10,261 nt of DNA from a bacterium (GTDB taxonomy: Bacteria > Chloroflexota > Dormibacteria > UBA8260 > Bog-877): assembly GCA_021802115.1 (NCBI GenBank), contig JAKABA010000137.1:1-10261 (forward strand), written 5' to 3'. Positions 1 through 7,160 of this stretch are shown one piece after another. Under the pieces are notes generated by a model. The model ran no database searches, was not told the DNA's origin, and saw nothing but the letters and a program-made list of their open reading frames with translations. Position numbers and translations under genes: made by a program. Within the stretch, counting starts at the first letter, position 1. Every line of letters starts with the position of its first letter.

Positions 1-2
1 TC

Positions 3-659
3 CGCGCCATCGAGGTTCTTCGATCCGCAGGGCTGGGGCTGCCGATCGCGCGAGTGGTGCTGGAGAAGAGAATCCCGACCCGGAGCGGCCTGGGCGGCGG
101 GTCAGCCGACGCGGCGGCGCTGATAAGGCTCGCCACCGAGGGGCTCCCCGCCCAGACGCTGACGGAAGTGGCTCTGAGATGCGGAGCCGACGTGCCGTTC
201 GCGCTGCTCGGGGGGGCCGCCCACGTGGGGGGTGTCGGCGAACAGCTGAGGCCCCTGCCCAGCCTGGCCAAGGGGGTCTTCCTGGTCACCCGCCTCGGCG
301 AGGTGTCCACCGCTGACGCCTACCGAGCCGTGTTGGAGGAGGACTTCAGCCGGGGTGAGCGAGCCGCCCTGGTGGCCGAGGCGCTCGGCCAGGCTCAGCT
401 CCCGGATCCGGAACTGCTGGGCAGCTCCCTGCTGCCGGCGGCGCTGCGGGTGACCCCGGGGTTGGCCCGCACCCTGGAGCGGCTGAGAGCCGCAACTCCC
501 GGCATTGTGTGGTCCATGACCGGCAGCGGAGGCGCCTTCTTCACCTTGTTGCCGGACCAGGCCCGGGCCGCCAGGGCGCTGGCCGAGATCTCCAGTCGCT
601 GCCCGGATCTGCCCGTCCGGGCAGTGGTTCCGGAGCCCGGGTGGCTGGGCGACAGCTGA
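3..659 (+). CDS. ispE: 4-diphosphocytidyl-2-C-methyl-D-erythritol kinase, 5'-truncated by window edge
   Basis: This cytoplasmic GHMP-family kinase phosphorylates the 2-hydroxyl of CDP-ME with ATP, the fourth step of the MEP isoprenoid pathway. The reading frame is open from base 3, so the start lies outside the window; 218 residues remain of a usual ~280-300, meaning only the N-terminal part is missing. What shows the identity: the glycine-rich ATP loop SGLGGGSADAA (about 84-116), the motif CGADVPF (about 180-200), whose Asp (codon 189-191) matches the catalytic base of IspE, a following GGAAHVGGVGE segment, and the C-terminal GHMP motif MTGSGGAFF near 516-542. The stop at 657-659 lies inside the start region of murT, so the two genes overlap by 19 bp and are probably co-transcribed. 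Family assignment is firm; a different GHMP kinase (such as mevalonate or homoserine kinase) is unlikely given the GADVPF motif. Confidence 0.95.
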   Translation, partial: RAIEVLRSAGLGLPIARVVLEKRIPTRSGLGGGSADAAALIRLATEGLPAQTLTEVALRCGADVPFALLGGAAHVGGVGEQLRPLPSLAKGVFLVTRLGEVSTADAYRAVLEEDFSRGERAALVAEALGQAQLPDPELLGSSLLPAALRVTPGLARTLERLRAATPGIVWSMTGSGGAFFTLLPDQARAARALAEISSRCPDLPVRAVVPEPGWLGDS

Positions 660-2041
660 GGCTCGGGGCGGCGGTCGCCCTCGGCAAGACGGCCGGGGGG
701 CTCTCCCGCCGCCTCCATCTCGGAGGCGGCACGACCCTGCCCGGAGACGTCGCCCTCTGGGTGGACCCGGGAGTGCTGCGGGAGATGACCGGGTCGGTCG
801 GGGTGGGCACGGTGCTGGTGACCGGGACCAACGGCAAGACCTCCACGGCCGCTCTGCTCCGGGCCATCCTGGCGGCCTCAGGCAGCCGGGTGGGCGGCAA
901 CCCCAGTGGGTCGAACCTGATCTACGGATTGGCCGCCGCCGCCCTGGAGCTGTCCGACCGCCGGGGCAGGATCGATCGTGACTGGCTGGTGCTCGAGGTG
1001 GACGAGCTCAGCGCGCCCCGAGCGGTGGCGGAGATCCGCCCCCGGGGTCTGGTGGTGCTGAACGCCTTCCGGGACCAGCTCGACCGTTCCTTCGAGGTCG
1101 ACCAGATCGCGCAGCGGCTCTCCGCCGCCACGGCCGGCCTGCCCGCCGGCAGCTTCTGGGTGGGGAATGCCGACGACCCCAGGGTCGCGGCCATGACCGC
1201 GGCCGCCACCGCAGCCGGAGCTCGCCCTGTCCTCTTCGGACTGGAAGCTGGCGGCCGGGACCGTCTGCCCAGCGTGTCCGACTCCAGCGCCTGCCCGCGA
1301 TGCCGGCGGCGGCTGGAGTTTGCAACGGTCTTCTATGCACACTGCGGCATCTACCGCTGCCCGAGCTGCGGCTTTGGCCGCCCCCAACCCGAGGTCGTGG
1401 CGGGCCACCTCGACCTCCTCGGGTTGGACTCCGTGGGGATGACCCTGAGCGGGACAGGCGGATGGACGATTCCCACCGTCGTCCACCTGGGAGGCGTGTT
1501 CAGCGCCGCCAACGTCGCCGCCGCCACGGCCGCGGGGAGCGCCATGGGGGTGAGCCCGGATCGGATCGCCTCGGGGCTGGCTGCCTTCGAGCCCGCCTTC
1601 GGGCGCTTCCAGGTCATGCGCTGGCAGGAGGTGCCGATCCGTCTCCTGCTGGCCAAGAACCCGGCGGGGCTGGAGGAGAATCTCGCCGCGGTGCTGGAGC
1701 TGGATCGGAGCCCGGTGATCGCCCTGGGCCTCAATGACGGGATCGCGGACGGACGCGATGTGTCCTGGATCTGGGACGTGGAGATGGAGAGGCTTCGCGA
1801 GTCCCGCCCGGTCACGCTGGTGGTCTCCGGCCGCAGGGCGCATGAGCTCGCCCTCCGGGTCGGCTACGCCGGGGTCCCCAGGGAGCGGGTGCTGGTCCGC
1901 CAGAGCCCCCGAGCCGCCCTCGACGAGGTCGCGGCGCTGGCCGCCCCCGGGGTTCCGGTGCCGGCCCTTCTGACCTACACCGCCATGTTGGAGTGGCACC
2001 ACCTTCTCGGGGGTCTGGGCGGAGGGGACCAGGTGCCATGA
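641..2041 (+). CDS. murT: MurT-type Mur ligase (lipid II isoglutaminyl synthase, ligase subunit)
   Basis: Ligase subunit of the MurT-GatD complex, which uses ATP and glutamine-derived ammonia to amidate the alpha-carboxyl of D-Glu in lipid II at the cytoplasmic face of the membrane. The 466-residue product has the Mur ligase P-loop TGTNGKTS (61-68), the segment LVLEVDELSAP and the motif NAFRDQLDR of the central domain, an inserted zinc ribbon (C218-C221 and C240-C243, with an extra C235), and a C-terminal DUF1727 domain with KNPAG and DGIADGRDVSWIWD (366-379). The acidic residues of that last motif are where the family supplies the Asp that completes the GatD catalytic triad. GTG 641 is chosen because homologues begin just ahead of the LGKTAG-type sequence, and an upstream CGGAG is weakly SD-like; the longer frame to 509 would lie wholly within ispE. 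The stop overlaps the gatD start as ATGA. Confidence 0.93.
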   Translation: MAGRQLRLGAAVALGKTAGGLSRRLHLGGGTTLPGDVALWVDPGVLREMTGSVGVGTVLVTGTNGKTSTAALLRAILAASGSRVGGNPSGSNLIYGLAAAALELSDRRGRIDRDWLVLEVDELSAPRAVAEIRPRGLVVLNAFRDQLDRSFEVDQIAQRLSAATAGLPAGSFWVGNADDPRVAAMTAAATAAGARPVLFGLEAGGRDRLPSVSDSSACPRCRRRLEFATVFYAHCGIYRCPSCGFGRPQPEVVAGHLDLLGLDSVGMTLSGTGGWTIPTVVHLGGVFSAANVAAATAAGSAMGVSPDRIASGLAAFEPAFGRFQVMRWQEVPIRLLLAKNPAGLEENLAAVLELDRSPVIALGLNDGIADGRDVSWIWDVEMERLRESRPVTLVVSGRRAHELALRVGYAGVPRERVLVRQSPRAALDEVAALAAPGVPVPALLTYTAMLEWHHLLGGLGGGDQVP

Positions 2042-2835
2042 CCCAGCGCCGACTGCGCCTGGGCCACCTCTACCCCAGGGAGATGAACCTGTACGGCGAC
2101 CGGGGCAACATCCTGGCCCTGCTGCGCCGAGCTGAGCTTCGGGGAATGGACCTGGAGGTGGTCGAAATCGGGCCGGGCACCACCTCCACCCGCCTGCTCG
2201 AGTCCTGCTCGGGCTTCTTCGTGGGGGGAGGGCAGGACCTCGACCAGGGGGATGTGGCTGCCGACCTCATCTCCCACAAGGGGCCAGCCCTCAGGGATGC
2301 GGTGGCGGGCGGCAAGCCGGTCCTGGCGGTGTGCGCCGGCTACCAGCTGCTGGGCACCCACTACCTGACCGCCGCCGGCACCAGGATCCCCGGCCTGGGT
2401 CTGCTGCCCCTGCACACCGAGGCCGGCCGGCGGCGCCTGGTCGGGAACCTGATGGTGGCGGCGGATCCCCGGCTGGGGCTCAGGGATCCGATCCTGGTGG
2501 GCTTCGAGAACCACAGCGGGCGGACCATCCTGCACCCGGGCCTGCGCCCGCTGGGGACGGTCGTGCACGGCGGCGGCAACGATGGGGACAGCGGCCACGA
2601 GGGAGCGTGGCAGGGGACCGTCGTCGCCACCTACCTCCACGGCCCCCTGCTGCCCAAGAACCCCAGCCTCTCGGACTGGTGGCTGCGGACGGCAGCCGGC
2701 GGAGACCCGCTGGAGGAACTCGACGACACCCTGGAGGAGGCCGCCCGCCGAGAGGCGATCGCACTGACCGCCCATCCTCCCAGGATGTCGCGGTGGCGGC
2801 TCCTGGGCAGAGGCCTGGTCAGAAGAGGGAGCTGA
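2038..2835 (+). CDS. gatD: GatD-type glutamine amidotransferase (lipid II isoglutaminyl synthase, glutaminase subunit)
   Basis: Class I (triad-type, CobB/CobQ-like) glutamine amidotransferase that hydrolyses glutamine and passes ammonia to MurT. The 265-residue protein opens with the family signature HLYPREMNLYGDRGN, has the oxyanion-region stretch FFVGGGQDLDQGD, the nucleophile elbow AVCAGYQLLG with Cys99, and the catalytic His201 in ATYLHGPLLPKNP; the third triad residue is supplied by MurT in characterised complexes. ATG 2038 is chosen over an upstream in-frame GTG at 1993 because it forms an ATGA overlap with murT and places the N-terminus where the family begins. Strict overlap with murT implies translational coupling and 1:1 production. 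The last 17 bp are shared, tail to tail, with the minus-strand lipoprotein gene. CobB/CobQ cobalamin enzymes are the other candidates but lack this partner and the LYGDRGN signature. Confidence 0.93.
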   Translation: MTQRRLRLGHLYPREMNLYGDRGNILALLRRAELRGMDLEVVEIGPGTTSTRLLESCSGFFVGGGQDLDQGDVAADLISHKGPALRDAVAGGKPVLAVCAGYQLLGTHYLTAAGTRIPGLGLLPLHTEAGRRRLVGNLMVAADPRLGLRDPILVGFENHSGRTILHPGLRPLGTVVHGGGNDGDSGHEGAWQGTVVATYLHGPLLPKNPSLSDWWLRTAAGGDPLEELDDTLEEAARREAIALTAHPPRMSRWRLLGRGLVRRGS

Positions 2836-3766
2836 GCGCGGGAGACCCCGGGGCTGGTGGTGGACCCGGGACCAACTGGCTGGGCTTGGTGATGGCGAAG
2901 TGGGAACCGTACCCGGAGAATGTGACCGTGAACTCGAAGGTGAGGGCCACGGTCCCCCGCGCCTGAGGGACCCCCGCCGAGCCCAGCAGGCCGAGCGCGG
3001 CCAGGTTGAAACTGAACCCGCCGCGGGCCGACTCCCGCACCGGCAGGCCGGTCGACTTGGCGATGAAGGAGTCGAGGGTCGCCGGCTGGAAGTTGAGCAA
3101 GGACACCAGTGCCTGGATGTCCGCCCCCCCACCCCTGACCGCGCCGGAGCTAAGGGCCCGGGTAAGGATCCTCGCCAGTGCGGCGCCGGGGATCCGAGCC
3201 TGCAGATGGTCCACCACCTGCCCGTCCAGGCTGGTTGGAGGAAGTGTGGAGACGGCGCTGGCACTTCGGACCAGGCCTGCGAGGGAGCCGAGGGCCGGGG
3301 CCATACCGCCGGACCACCGGGCCGCCTTTCCCCCGGGCGGGGTGGCTGGGACCTCATGCCAGCCGGCGCCGTTGACGCTCACATACCGCACACCACCGAC
3401 TTCGATCACATCCACCGGGGCCGGCAGCGCAGGCGCGAAACTGTAGCTGCCCTCGAAGTCGGCCGGGCTCTGGAACTCCAAGGAGCCCACCAGGGTGGAC
3501 GAGTCGAGCTGCTGCTGCAGCCGCGTCAGCTGCTCCTGCGTCGTGCTGGGCAGCCCGCTCACCTTCTCCAGGCCGAGCCTGACCCACCCGCTCACATTGG
3601 CCTTGAAGCTGGATGACAGGGCGGAGCTGGTGGCGGCATCGAGGGCCCGGCTGGCGACCGCCCCGCCCGAGCGGTGAGCCGGCGTGGAGCCACATCCAGC
3701 CAGCGCCACCACCGCCAGCGCCGCCGCCGCTCCACCGGCCAGCTTGATGCTGCTCACAAGCGCCAT
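2819..3766 (-). CDS. Putative lipoprotein, possibly LppX/LprAFG- or LolA-like fold
   Basis: A 315-residue exported lipoprotein of unknown specific function. The N-terminus is a short n-region with Lys8, an Ala/Leu/Val hydrophobic core and a lipobox LAGC (22-25); acylation at Cys25 would anchor it on the outer face of the cytoplasmic membrane. The mature part has a Ser/Ala-rich linker, then segments such as VDVIEVGGVRYVSVNG and the late LTFEFTVTFSGYG, which look like antiparallel beta strands and resemble mycobacterial-type LppX/LprAFG lipid-carrier or LolA-like domains; this is resemblance by eye only. The tail is Pro/Ser-rich. The frame is open upstream as antisense of ppk, so the start rests on the signal peptide. 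ATG 3766 is used, but GTG at 3757 (Val4) is an alternative if the -10-like TACGAT drives a leaderless mRNA. It lies between gatD (convergent, 17 bp overlap) and ppk (divergent). Confidence 0.8.
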   Translation of the reverse strand: MALVSSIKLAGGAAAALAVVALAGCGSTPAHRSGGAVASRALDAATSSALSSSFKANVSGWVRLGLEKVSGLPSTTQEQLTRLQQQLDSSTLVGSLEFQSPADFEGSYSFAPALPAPVDVIEVGGVRYVSVNGAGWHEVPATPPGGKAARWSGGMAPALGSLAGLVRSASAVSTLPPTSLDGQVVDHLQARIPGAALARILTRALSSGAVRGGGADIQALVSLLNFQPATLDSFIAKSTGLPVRESARGGFSFNLAALGLLGSAGVPQARGTVALTFEFTVTFSGYGSHFAITKPSQLVPGPPPAPGSPALSSLF

Positions 3767-3770
3767 CGTA
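3765..3770 (-). promoter_or_regulatory. Candidate -10 hexamer for the lipoprotein gene
   Basis: On the minus strand, TACGAT fits TANNNT and is followed by seven bases and then GTG (Val4 of the lipoprotein frame). That is the spacing expected for a leaderless transcript. No Shine-Dalgarno sequence precedes either the ATG at 3766 or this GTG. No good -35 is seen at the usual distance (TTGGCA at 3796-3801 is about 25 bp away). Low confidence. Confidence 0.3.
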
Positions 3771-3771
3771 A

Positions 3772-3793
3772 GCCGGGGGCCCGCGCCCCGGGC
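3772..3793. repeat. GC-rich imperfect inverted repeat in the divergent lipoprotein/ppk region
   Basis: Two 9-base arms, GCCGGGGGC and GCCCCGGGC, are separated by CCGC and pair with one mismatch. The element sits just upstream of the lipoprotein start, over the stretch where that gene's -35 would lie, and 61-82 bp before the ppk start. It could be an operator or just a chance GC palindrome in GC-rich DNA. There is no T-run after it on either strand, so it is not a typical terminator. Confidence 0.45.
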
Positions 3794-3840
3794 TTTGCCA
3801 ATTGCGCCGCCGCCGCCCGTCATCTGGGAGGTCGGCGTAG

Positions 3841-3846
3841 TAGCGT
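3841..3846 (+). promoter_or_regulatory. Candidate -10 hexamer for ppk (leaderless)
   Basis: TAGCGT fits TANNNT and ends seven bases before the proposed GTG start of ppk at 3854. No Shine-Dalgarno sequence is present at a useful distance, which fits a leaderless mRNA. No clear -35 is visible, so this rests on spacing alone. Confidence 0.3.
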
Positions 3847-3853
3847 AGGCGCG

Positions 3854-6013
3854 GTGGCTGAGCACGAGGCGCGCACCATCAAGCGGCGACGCCAGCGCCC
3901 GCGCGTCGTGGCGCTGTCCGCGGAGGACTCCAAGGACCCGCTGAGTGATCCCTCCTGCTACATCAATCGGGAGCTGAGCTGGCTCGACTTCAACGGGCGG
4001 GTGCTGGCCGAGGCCACCGACCCGCGGGTACCGGTCCTGGAGCGGATGCGGTTCCTGGCCATCACCGCCAACAACCTGGACGAGTTCTACATGATCAGGG
4101 TGGCGTCCCTGAAGCGGCAGCAACAGGAGCACTTCGAGGCGACCCACCCGGATCGGATGACGGCCACCGAACAGCTGCGGGCCATCTCCGAGCGGAGCCG
4201 CAAACTGGTGCATGGCCAGCTCGCCTGCCTTCGCGGCGAACTGGTCCCCGCGCTCCAAAAGGAGGGCGTCAGGCTGCTGCTCGGCGACGACGGCCTGAGC
4301 GCGGGGGAGCAGCGGATCTGCGGAGACTTCTTCGAGCGCCAGATCTACCCCTTGCTGACCCCGTTGGCGATCGACCCGGCCCACCCCTTCCCGTATCTCA
4401 GCAACCTCTCCCTGTCGATCGCGGTGATCCTGGGGGAGCCCGGGGAGCGCGCCCCCAGGGTGGCCCGGGTGAAGGTCCCGTCGTCCCTCCCCCGCTTCTT
4501 CCGCGCCGGCCCGAAGGGGCCGTTCATCCCGGTGGAGCGGATCATCTCGGAGCGGCTCACTCGTCTCTTCCCGGGCATGAGGATCGTCGGCCACGGGGTG
4601 TTCCGGGTGACCAGGGATGCCGACTTCGACGTGGATGAGGATGAGCCCGACCTGCTGTCCGCGATCGAGGAGGAGCTGAGGGGGCGGCGTTTCGGTGCTG
4701 TGGTCAGGGTCGAGACGGTGGGGCACCTGCCCCCTGAGCTCAGCAACATGCTGGAGACCGAGTTGGGGATCGGAGCCGAGGAGTTCCAGGCCGTGGACGG
4801 TCCGCTCGACCTCACCGGTCTGTTCGGAGTGGTGGAGACCCTGGACCGGCCCGACCTGGCCTACCCCGTGTTCAGCGGGACCACACCCCCCCGGCTGATC
4901 AGCGTGCAGGACCAGGACCCGGACTTCTTCGCGGTGATCCGGCGGGGCGACATCCTGGTCCAGCATCCCTATGACTCATTCGCGGCCACCACCGAGCGCT
5001 TCATCGAACAGGCCGCCCGGGATCCGCGGGTGGTCGCCATCAAGCAGACCCTGTACCGCACCAGCGGCGACACCCCCCTGATCGGGGCCCTCACCCAGGC
5101 GGCCGAGGACGGCAAGCAGGTGGTGGTGCTGGTGGAGCTGAAGGCGCGCTTCGACGAACAGAACAACATCCGCTGGGCCCGCCAGCTGGAGCAGGTCGGG
5201 GCCCATGTCGCCTACGGGGTGCCGGGCCTGAAGACCCATGCCAAGCTGGTGCTGGTGGTGCGCCAGGAGGAGAACGGGGTGCGCTACTACGCCCACATCG
5301 GCACCGGCAACTACAACGCCGCCACCGCCCGCGCCTACACCGACTTCGGCCTCTTCACCACCCGCAGCGAGGTGACCGAGGAGGTGGCCGATCTCTTCAA
5401 CTACCTCACCGGCTACTCTCGCAAGCGCGACTACCGGAGCCTCTGGGTCGCGCCGATCAACACCATCGAGAAGCTGGAGGAGCTGCTGGAGCGCGAGTTG
5501 GAGCATCTGCGCGCCGGCCGGCCGGCCGGGGTGCTGATCAAGGTGAACGGGATCACCGACGGCCGGGCCATCCGCGCCGTCTACAACGCCGCCCGCCAGG
5601 GCCTGTCCTTCAGGCTGCTGGTGCGCGGGATCTGCTCGCTGCGGCCGGGCGTCGAGGGGCTCAGCGAGACCGTCCAGGTGCGCAGCGTGATCGGGCGCTT
5701 CCTGGAGCACGGCCGCGTCTTCACGTTCGCCAACGGCGGCCAGCCGGAGGCCTACCTGGGCTCCGCCGACCTGATGGGGCGCAACCTCTACCGCCGCGTC
5801 GAGTGCGTGGTGCCGGTGAGCGATCCACAGGCGCTGCAGGAGGTCCTCGAGGTGACGGAGCTGATGTGGCACGACCGGCGCCAGAGCTGGCAGCTCAACC
5901 GGGACGGGTCCTGGTCCCGGGTGGATCCGCACTCCACCGATGTCGGGATCCAGGAGCTGCTGATCGCCCGCGCCAAGTCGAGGCCGATGGGCTGGGACCT
6001 GCGGCGCCAGTAG
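3854..6013 (+). CDS. ppk1: Polyphosphate kinase 1
   Basis: Membrane-associated or cytosolic enzyme that reversibly transfers the ATP gamma-phosphate to long-chain polyphosphate, used in phosphate storage and stress responses. The product is 719 residues, within the usual PPK1 range (about 690-740). After a basic N-terminal stretch comes the family opening YINRELSWLDFN (from Tyr36) and ITANNLDEFYMIRVASLKRQ of the helical N domain. The C-terminal catalytic half has QTLYRTSGDTPLI, ELKARFDEQNNI, the phospho-acceptor His462 in LKTHAKL, HIGTGNYN, and the second conserved His619 in LEHGRVF; the 157-residue spacing equals that of E. coli His435/His592. GTG 3854 is chosen because the frame further upstream (to 3674) runs antisense through the lipoprotein's signal peptide; GTG 3908 is another option. 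It starts a tight plus-strand operon with the PPOX gene and rpiA. Confidence 0.96.
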   Translation: MAEHEARTIKRRRQRPRVVALSAEDSKDPLSDPSCYINRELSWLDFNGRVLAEATDPRVPVLERMRFLAITANNLDEFYMIRVASLKRQQQEHFEATHPDRMTATEQLRAISERSRKLVHGQLACLRGELVPALQKEGVRLLLGDDGLSAGEQRICGDFFERQIYPLLTPLAIDPAHPFPYLSNLSLSIAVILGEPGERAPRVARVKVPSSLPRFFRAGPKGPFIPVERIISERLTRLFPGMRIVGHGVFRVTRDADFDVDEDEPDLLSAIEEELRGRRFGAVVRVETVGHLPPELSNMLETELGIGAEEFQAVDGPLDLTGLFGVVETLDRPDLAYPVFSGTTPPRLISVQDQDPDFFAVIRRGDILVQHPYDSFAATTERFIEQAARDPRVVAIKQTLYRTSGDTPLIGALTQAAEDGKQVVVLVELKARFDEQNNIRWARQLEQVGAHVAYGVPGLKTHAKLVLVVRQEENGVRYYAHIGTGNYNAATARAYTDFGLFTTRSEVTEEVADLFNYLTGYSRKRDYRSLWVAPINTIEKLEELLERELEHLRAGRPAGVLIKVNGITDGRAIRAVYNAARQGLSFRLLVRGICSLRPGVEGLSETVQVRSVIGRFLEHGRVFTFANGGQPEAYLGSADLMGRNLYRRVECVVPVSDPQALQEVLEVTELMWHDRRQSWQLNRDGSWSRVDPHSTDVGIQELLIARAKSRPMGWDLRRQ

Positions 6014-6018
6014 GAGGG
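6012..6018 (+). promoter_or_regulatory. Ribosome binding site of the PPOX-class gene
   Basis: AGGAGGG lies seven bases before GTG 6026 and overlaps the last bases of the ppk stop codon. It supports the GTG as the start and indicates translation coupled to ppk. Confidence 0.75.
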
Positions 6019-6025
6019 CTGAGGT

Positions 6026-6436
6026 GTGGATACGAGGGAGGCGCTCTTGTTCCTGCGGGACCACCACCGCGGGGTGCTCGCCACCTACCGCCAGGACGGG
6101 CGGGTCCAGATGTCACCGGTCGTGGCCGCGGTCGACTCCGACCTGCGGGTGGTGATCAGCACCCGGGAGCCGGCGATCAAGACCCGGAACCTGCGCCGCG
6201 ACCCCAGGGCCGGCTTGGTGGTCTTCACCGATCAGTTCTTCGGCCCCTGGGTGATGCTGTGGGGCCAGGCGGAGGTGGTCTCGCTGCCCGCCGCCATGCC
6301 TCTGCTCGAGGAGTACTACCGTCTGGTGTCCGGCGAGCATCCGGACTGGGAGGAGTACCGGTCGGCGATGGTCGCCGAGCGGAGGGTGCTGGTCCGACTG
6401 ACGGTCACTGAGTCCGGCCCCAGGAGGTCCGGTTGA
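6026..6436 (+). CDS. PPOX-class, probable F420- or flavin-dependent split-barrel protein
   Basis: A 136-residue protein of the pyridoxamine-5'-phosphate-oxidase-like split-barrel group, specifically resembling the actinobacterial 'PPOX class probable F420-dependent' family (Rv1155-like). Such proteins are cytoplasmic dimers that bind FMN or coenzyme F420 and reduce small molecules; the physiological substrate is usually unknown. Visible signs are the N-terminal helix followed by VLATYRQDGRVQMSPVVAAVD, a strand with ISTREPAIKTRNLRRDPRAG (the basic stretch that contacts cofactor phosphate in the family), FFGPWVMLWGQAEVV, and a C-terminal EYYRLVSGEHPDWEEYRSAM helix. GTG 6026 has an excellent upstream AGGAGGG. 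It begins 12 bp after ppk and overlaps rpiA by four bases (TTGA), so it is the middle gene of an operon. F420 use would suit an actinobacterial-type host, but FMN or heme binding is not excluded. Confidence 0.85.
   Translation: MDTREALLFLRDHHRGVLATYRQDGRVQMSPVVAAVDSDLRVVISTREPAIKTRNLRRDPRAGLVVFTDQFFGPWVMLWGQAEVVSLPAAMPLLEEYYRLVSGEHPDWEEYRSAMVAERRVLVRLTVTESGPRRSG
6421..6427 (+). promoter_or_regulatory. Ribosome binding site that fixes the TTG start of rpiA
   Basis: CAGGAGG lies five bases before TTG 6433. No ATG or GTG occurs in frame at a better distance, so this site decides in favour of the unusual TTG start. Confidence 0.7.
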
Positions 6437-7146
6437 CCGCCGACGCACCCGACTTCCAGGCCGCCATCGCCAGGGTGGGGAGCTTCGCCGCCGGATTGAT
6501 CCGGCCGGGAATGCGGCTCGGACTGGGCACCGGCCGCACCGCCGACGCCTTCCTGGACGCGCTCGCGCGGCGGAACGAGGATCTGCAGCTCTCCGCCGTC
6601 TGCACCTCCAGGGACACCGAGGAGCGCGCCCGGGCGATGGGGATCGCCATCCTGGACTCGACCGAGGAGCCGCTCGACCTCGACATCGATGGGGCCGATG
6701 AGATCGACCCTCGCTTGAACCTCATAAAGGGTGCGGGGGGCGCCATGGTGCGGGAGAAGATCGTGGCCGAGCGCAGCCGGCGCTGCTGGGTGGTGGCCGA
6801 CTCCCAGAAGCTGGTGGACCGCCTGGGAGAGAGCCGGCCCCTGCCGCTCGAGGTGCTGCCCTTCGATTGGCGGGGAACGCTGACCCGGGTGCGGGCGGTC
6901 AGTGGGGGCGAGCCCAGCCTGCGCGGAGGCGCCGATCCGTTCGTCACCGACAACGGCAACTACGTCTTCGACCTCACGCTCCCGGCCGGAGGCCTCGAGC
7001 CGGCCCGCCTGGCCAGGCAGTTGGAGGCTATCCCTGGGGTCCTGGGCCACGGACTGTTCCTCGGGATCGCCACCGCCGCCATCATCTCCAGCGGGCAGGA
7101 GGTGGAGGTTCGGGGTGATCTGGAGTTGGTCCGGACGGGGATCTGA
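6433..7146 (+). CDS. rpiA: Ribose-5-phosphate isomerase A
   Basis: Cytoplasmic enzyme that interconverts ribose 5-phosphate and ribulose 5-phosphate in the non-oxidative pentose phosphate pathway. The 237-residue product has the phosphate-binding loop GLGTGRTADAFL (30-41), the catalytic core DIDGADEID with Asp86 and Asp89, IKGAGGA with Lys99, and VREK with Glu108; these correspond, with a constant offset of five, to E. coli Asp81, Asp84, Lys94 and Glu103. PLEVLPF and FVTDNGNYVFDL complete the family pattern. The loop has Arg35 where E. coli has Ser; similar GTGR loops occur in other RpiA branches, so activity is expected to be intact. The TTG start overlaps the preceding gene's stop as TTGA and has a good ribosome site. 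The stop lies only 14 bp from the stop of the convergent membrane-protein gene. Confidence 0.94.
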   Translation: MTADAPDFQAAIARVGSFAAGLIRPGMRLGLGTGRTADAFLDALARRNEDLQLSAVCTSRDTEERARAMGIAILDSTEEPLDLDIDGADEIDPRLNLIKGAGGAMVREKIVAERSRRCWVVADSQKLVDRLGESRPLPLEVLPFDWRGTLTRVRAVSGGEPSLRGGADPFVTDNGNYVFDLTLPAGGLEPARLARQLEAIPGVLGHGLFLGIATAAIISSGQEVEVRGDLELVRTGI

Positions 7147-7160
7147 GGTCCGGCCGCCGG

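Noticed and set aside
509..640. A longer murT beginning inside ispE
   Set aside because: The translation is Gly/Arg/Pro-rich with no similarity to the MurT N-terminus, and ispE is clearly coding there.
3674..3853. A 60-residue N-terminal extension of PPK1
   Set aside because: It runs antisense through the lipoprotein signal peptide, is Arg/Ala-rich, and is not family-like.
2819..4966. A 715-codon minus-strand frame covering the lipoprotein and half of ppk
   Set aside because: Only the last 315 codons form a protein with signal peptide and lipobox; the upstream part is antisense of a highly conserved ppk1.
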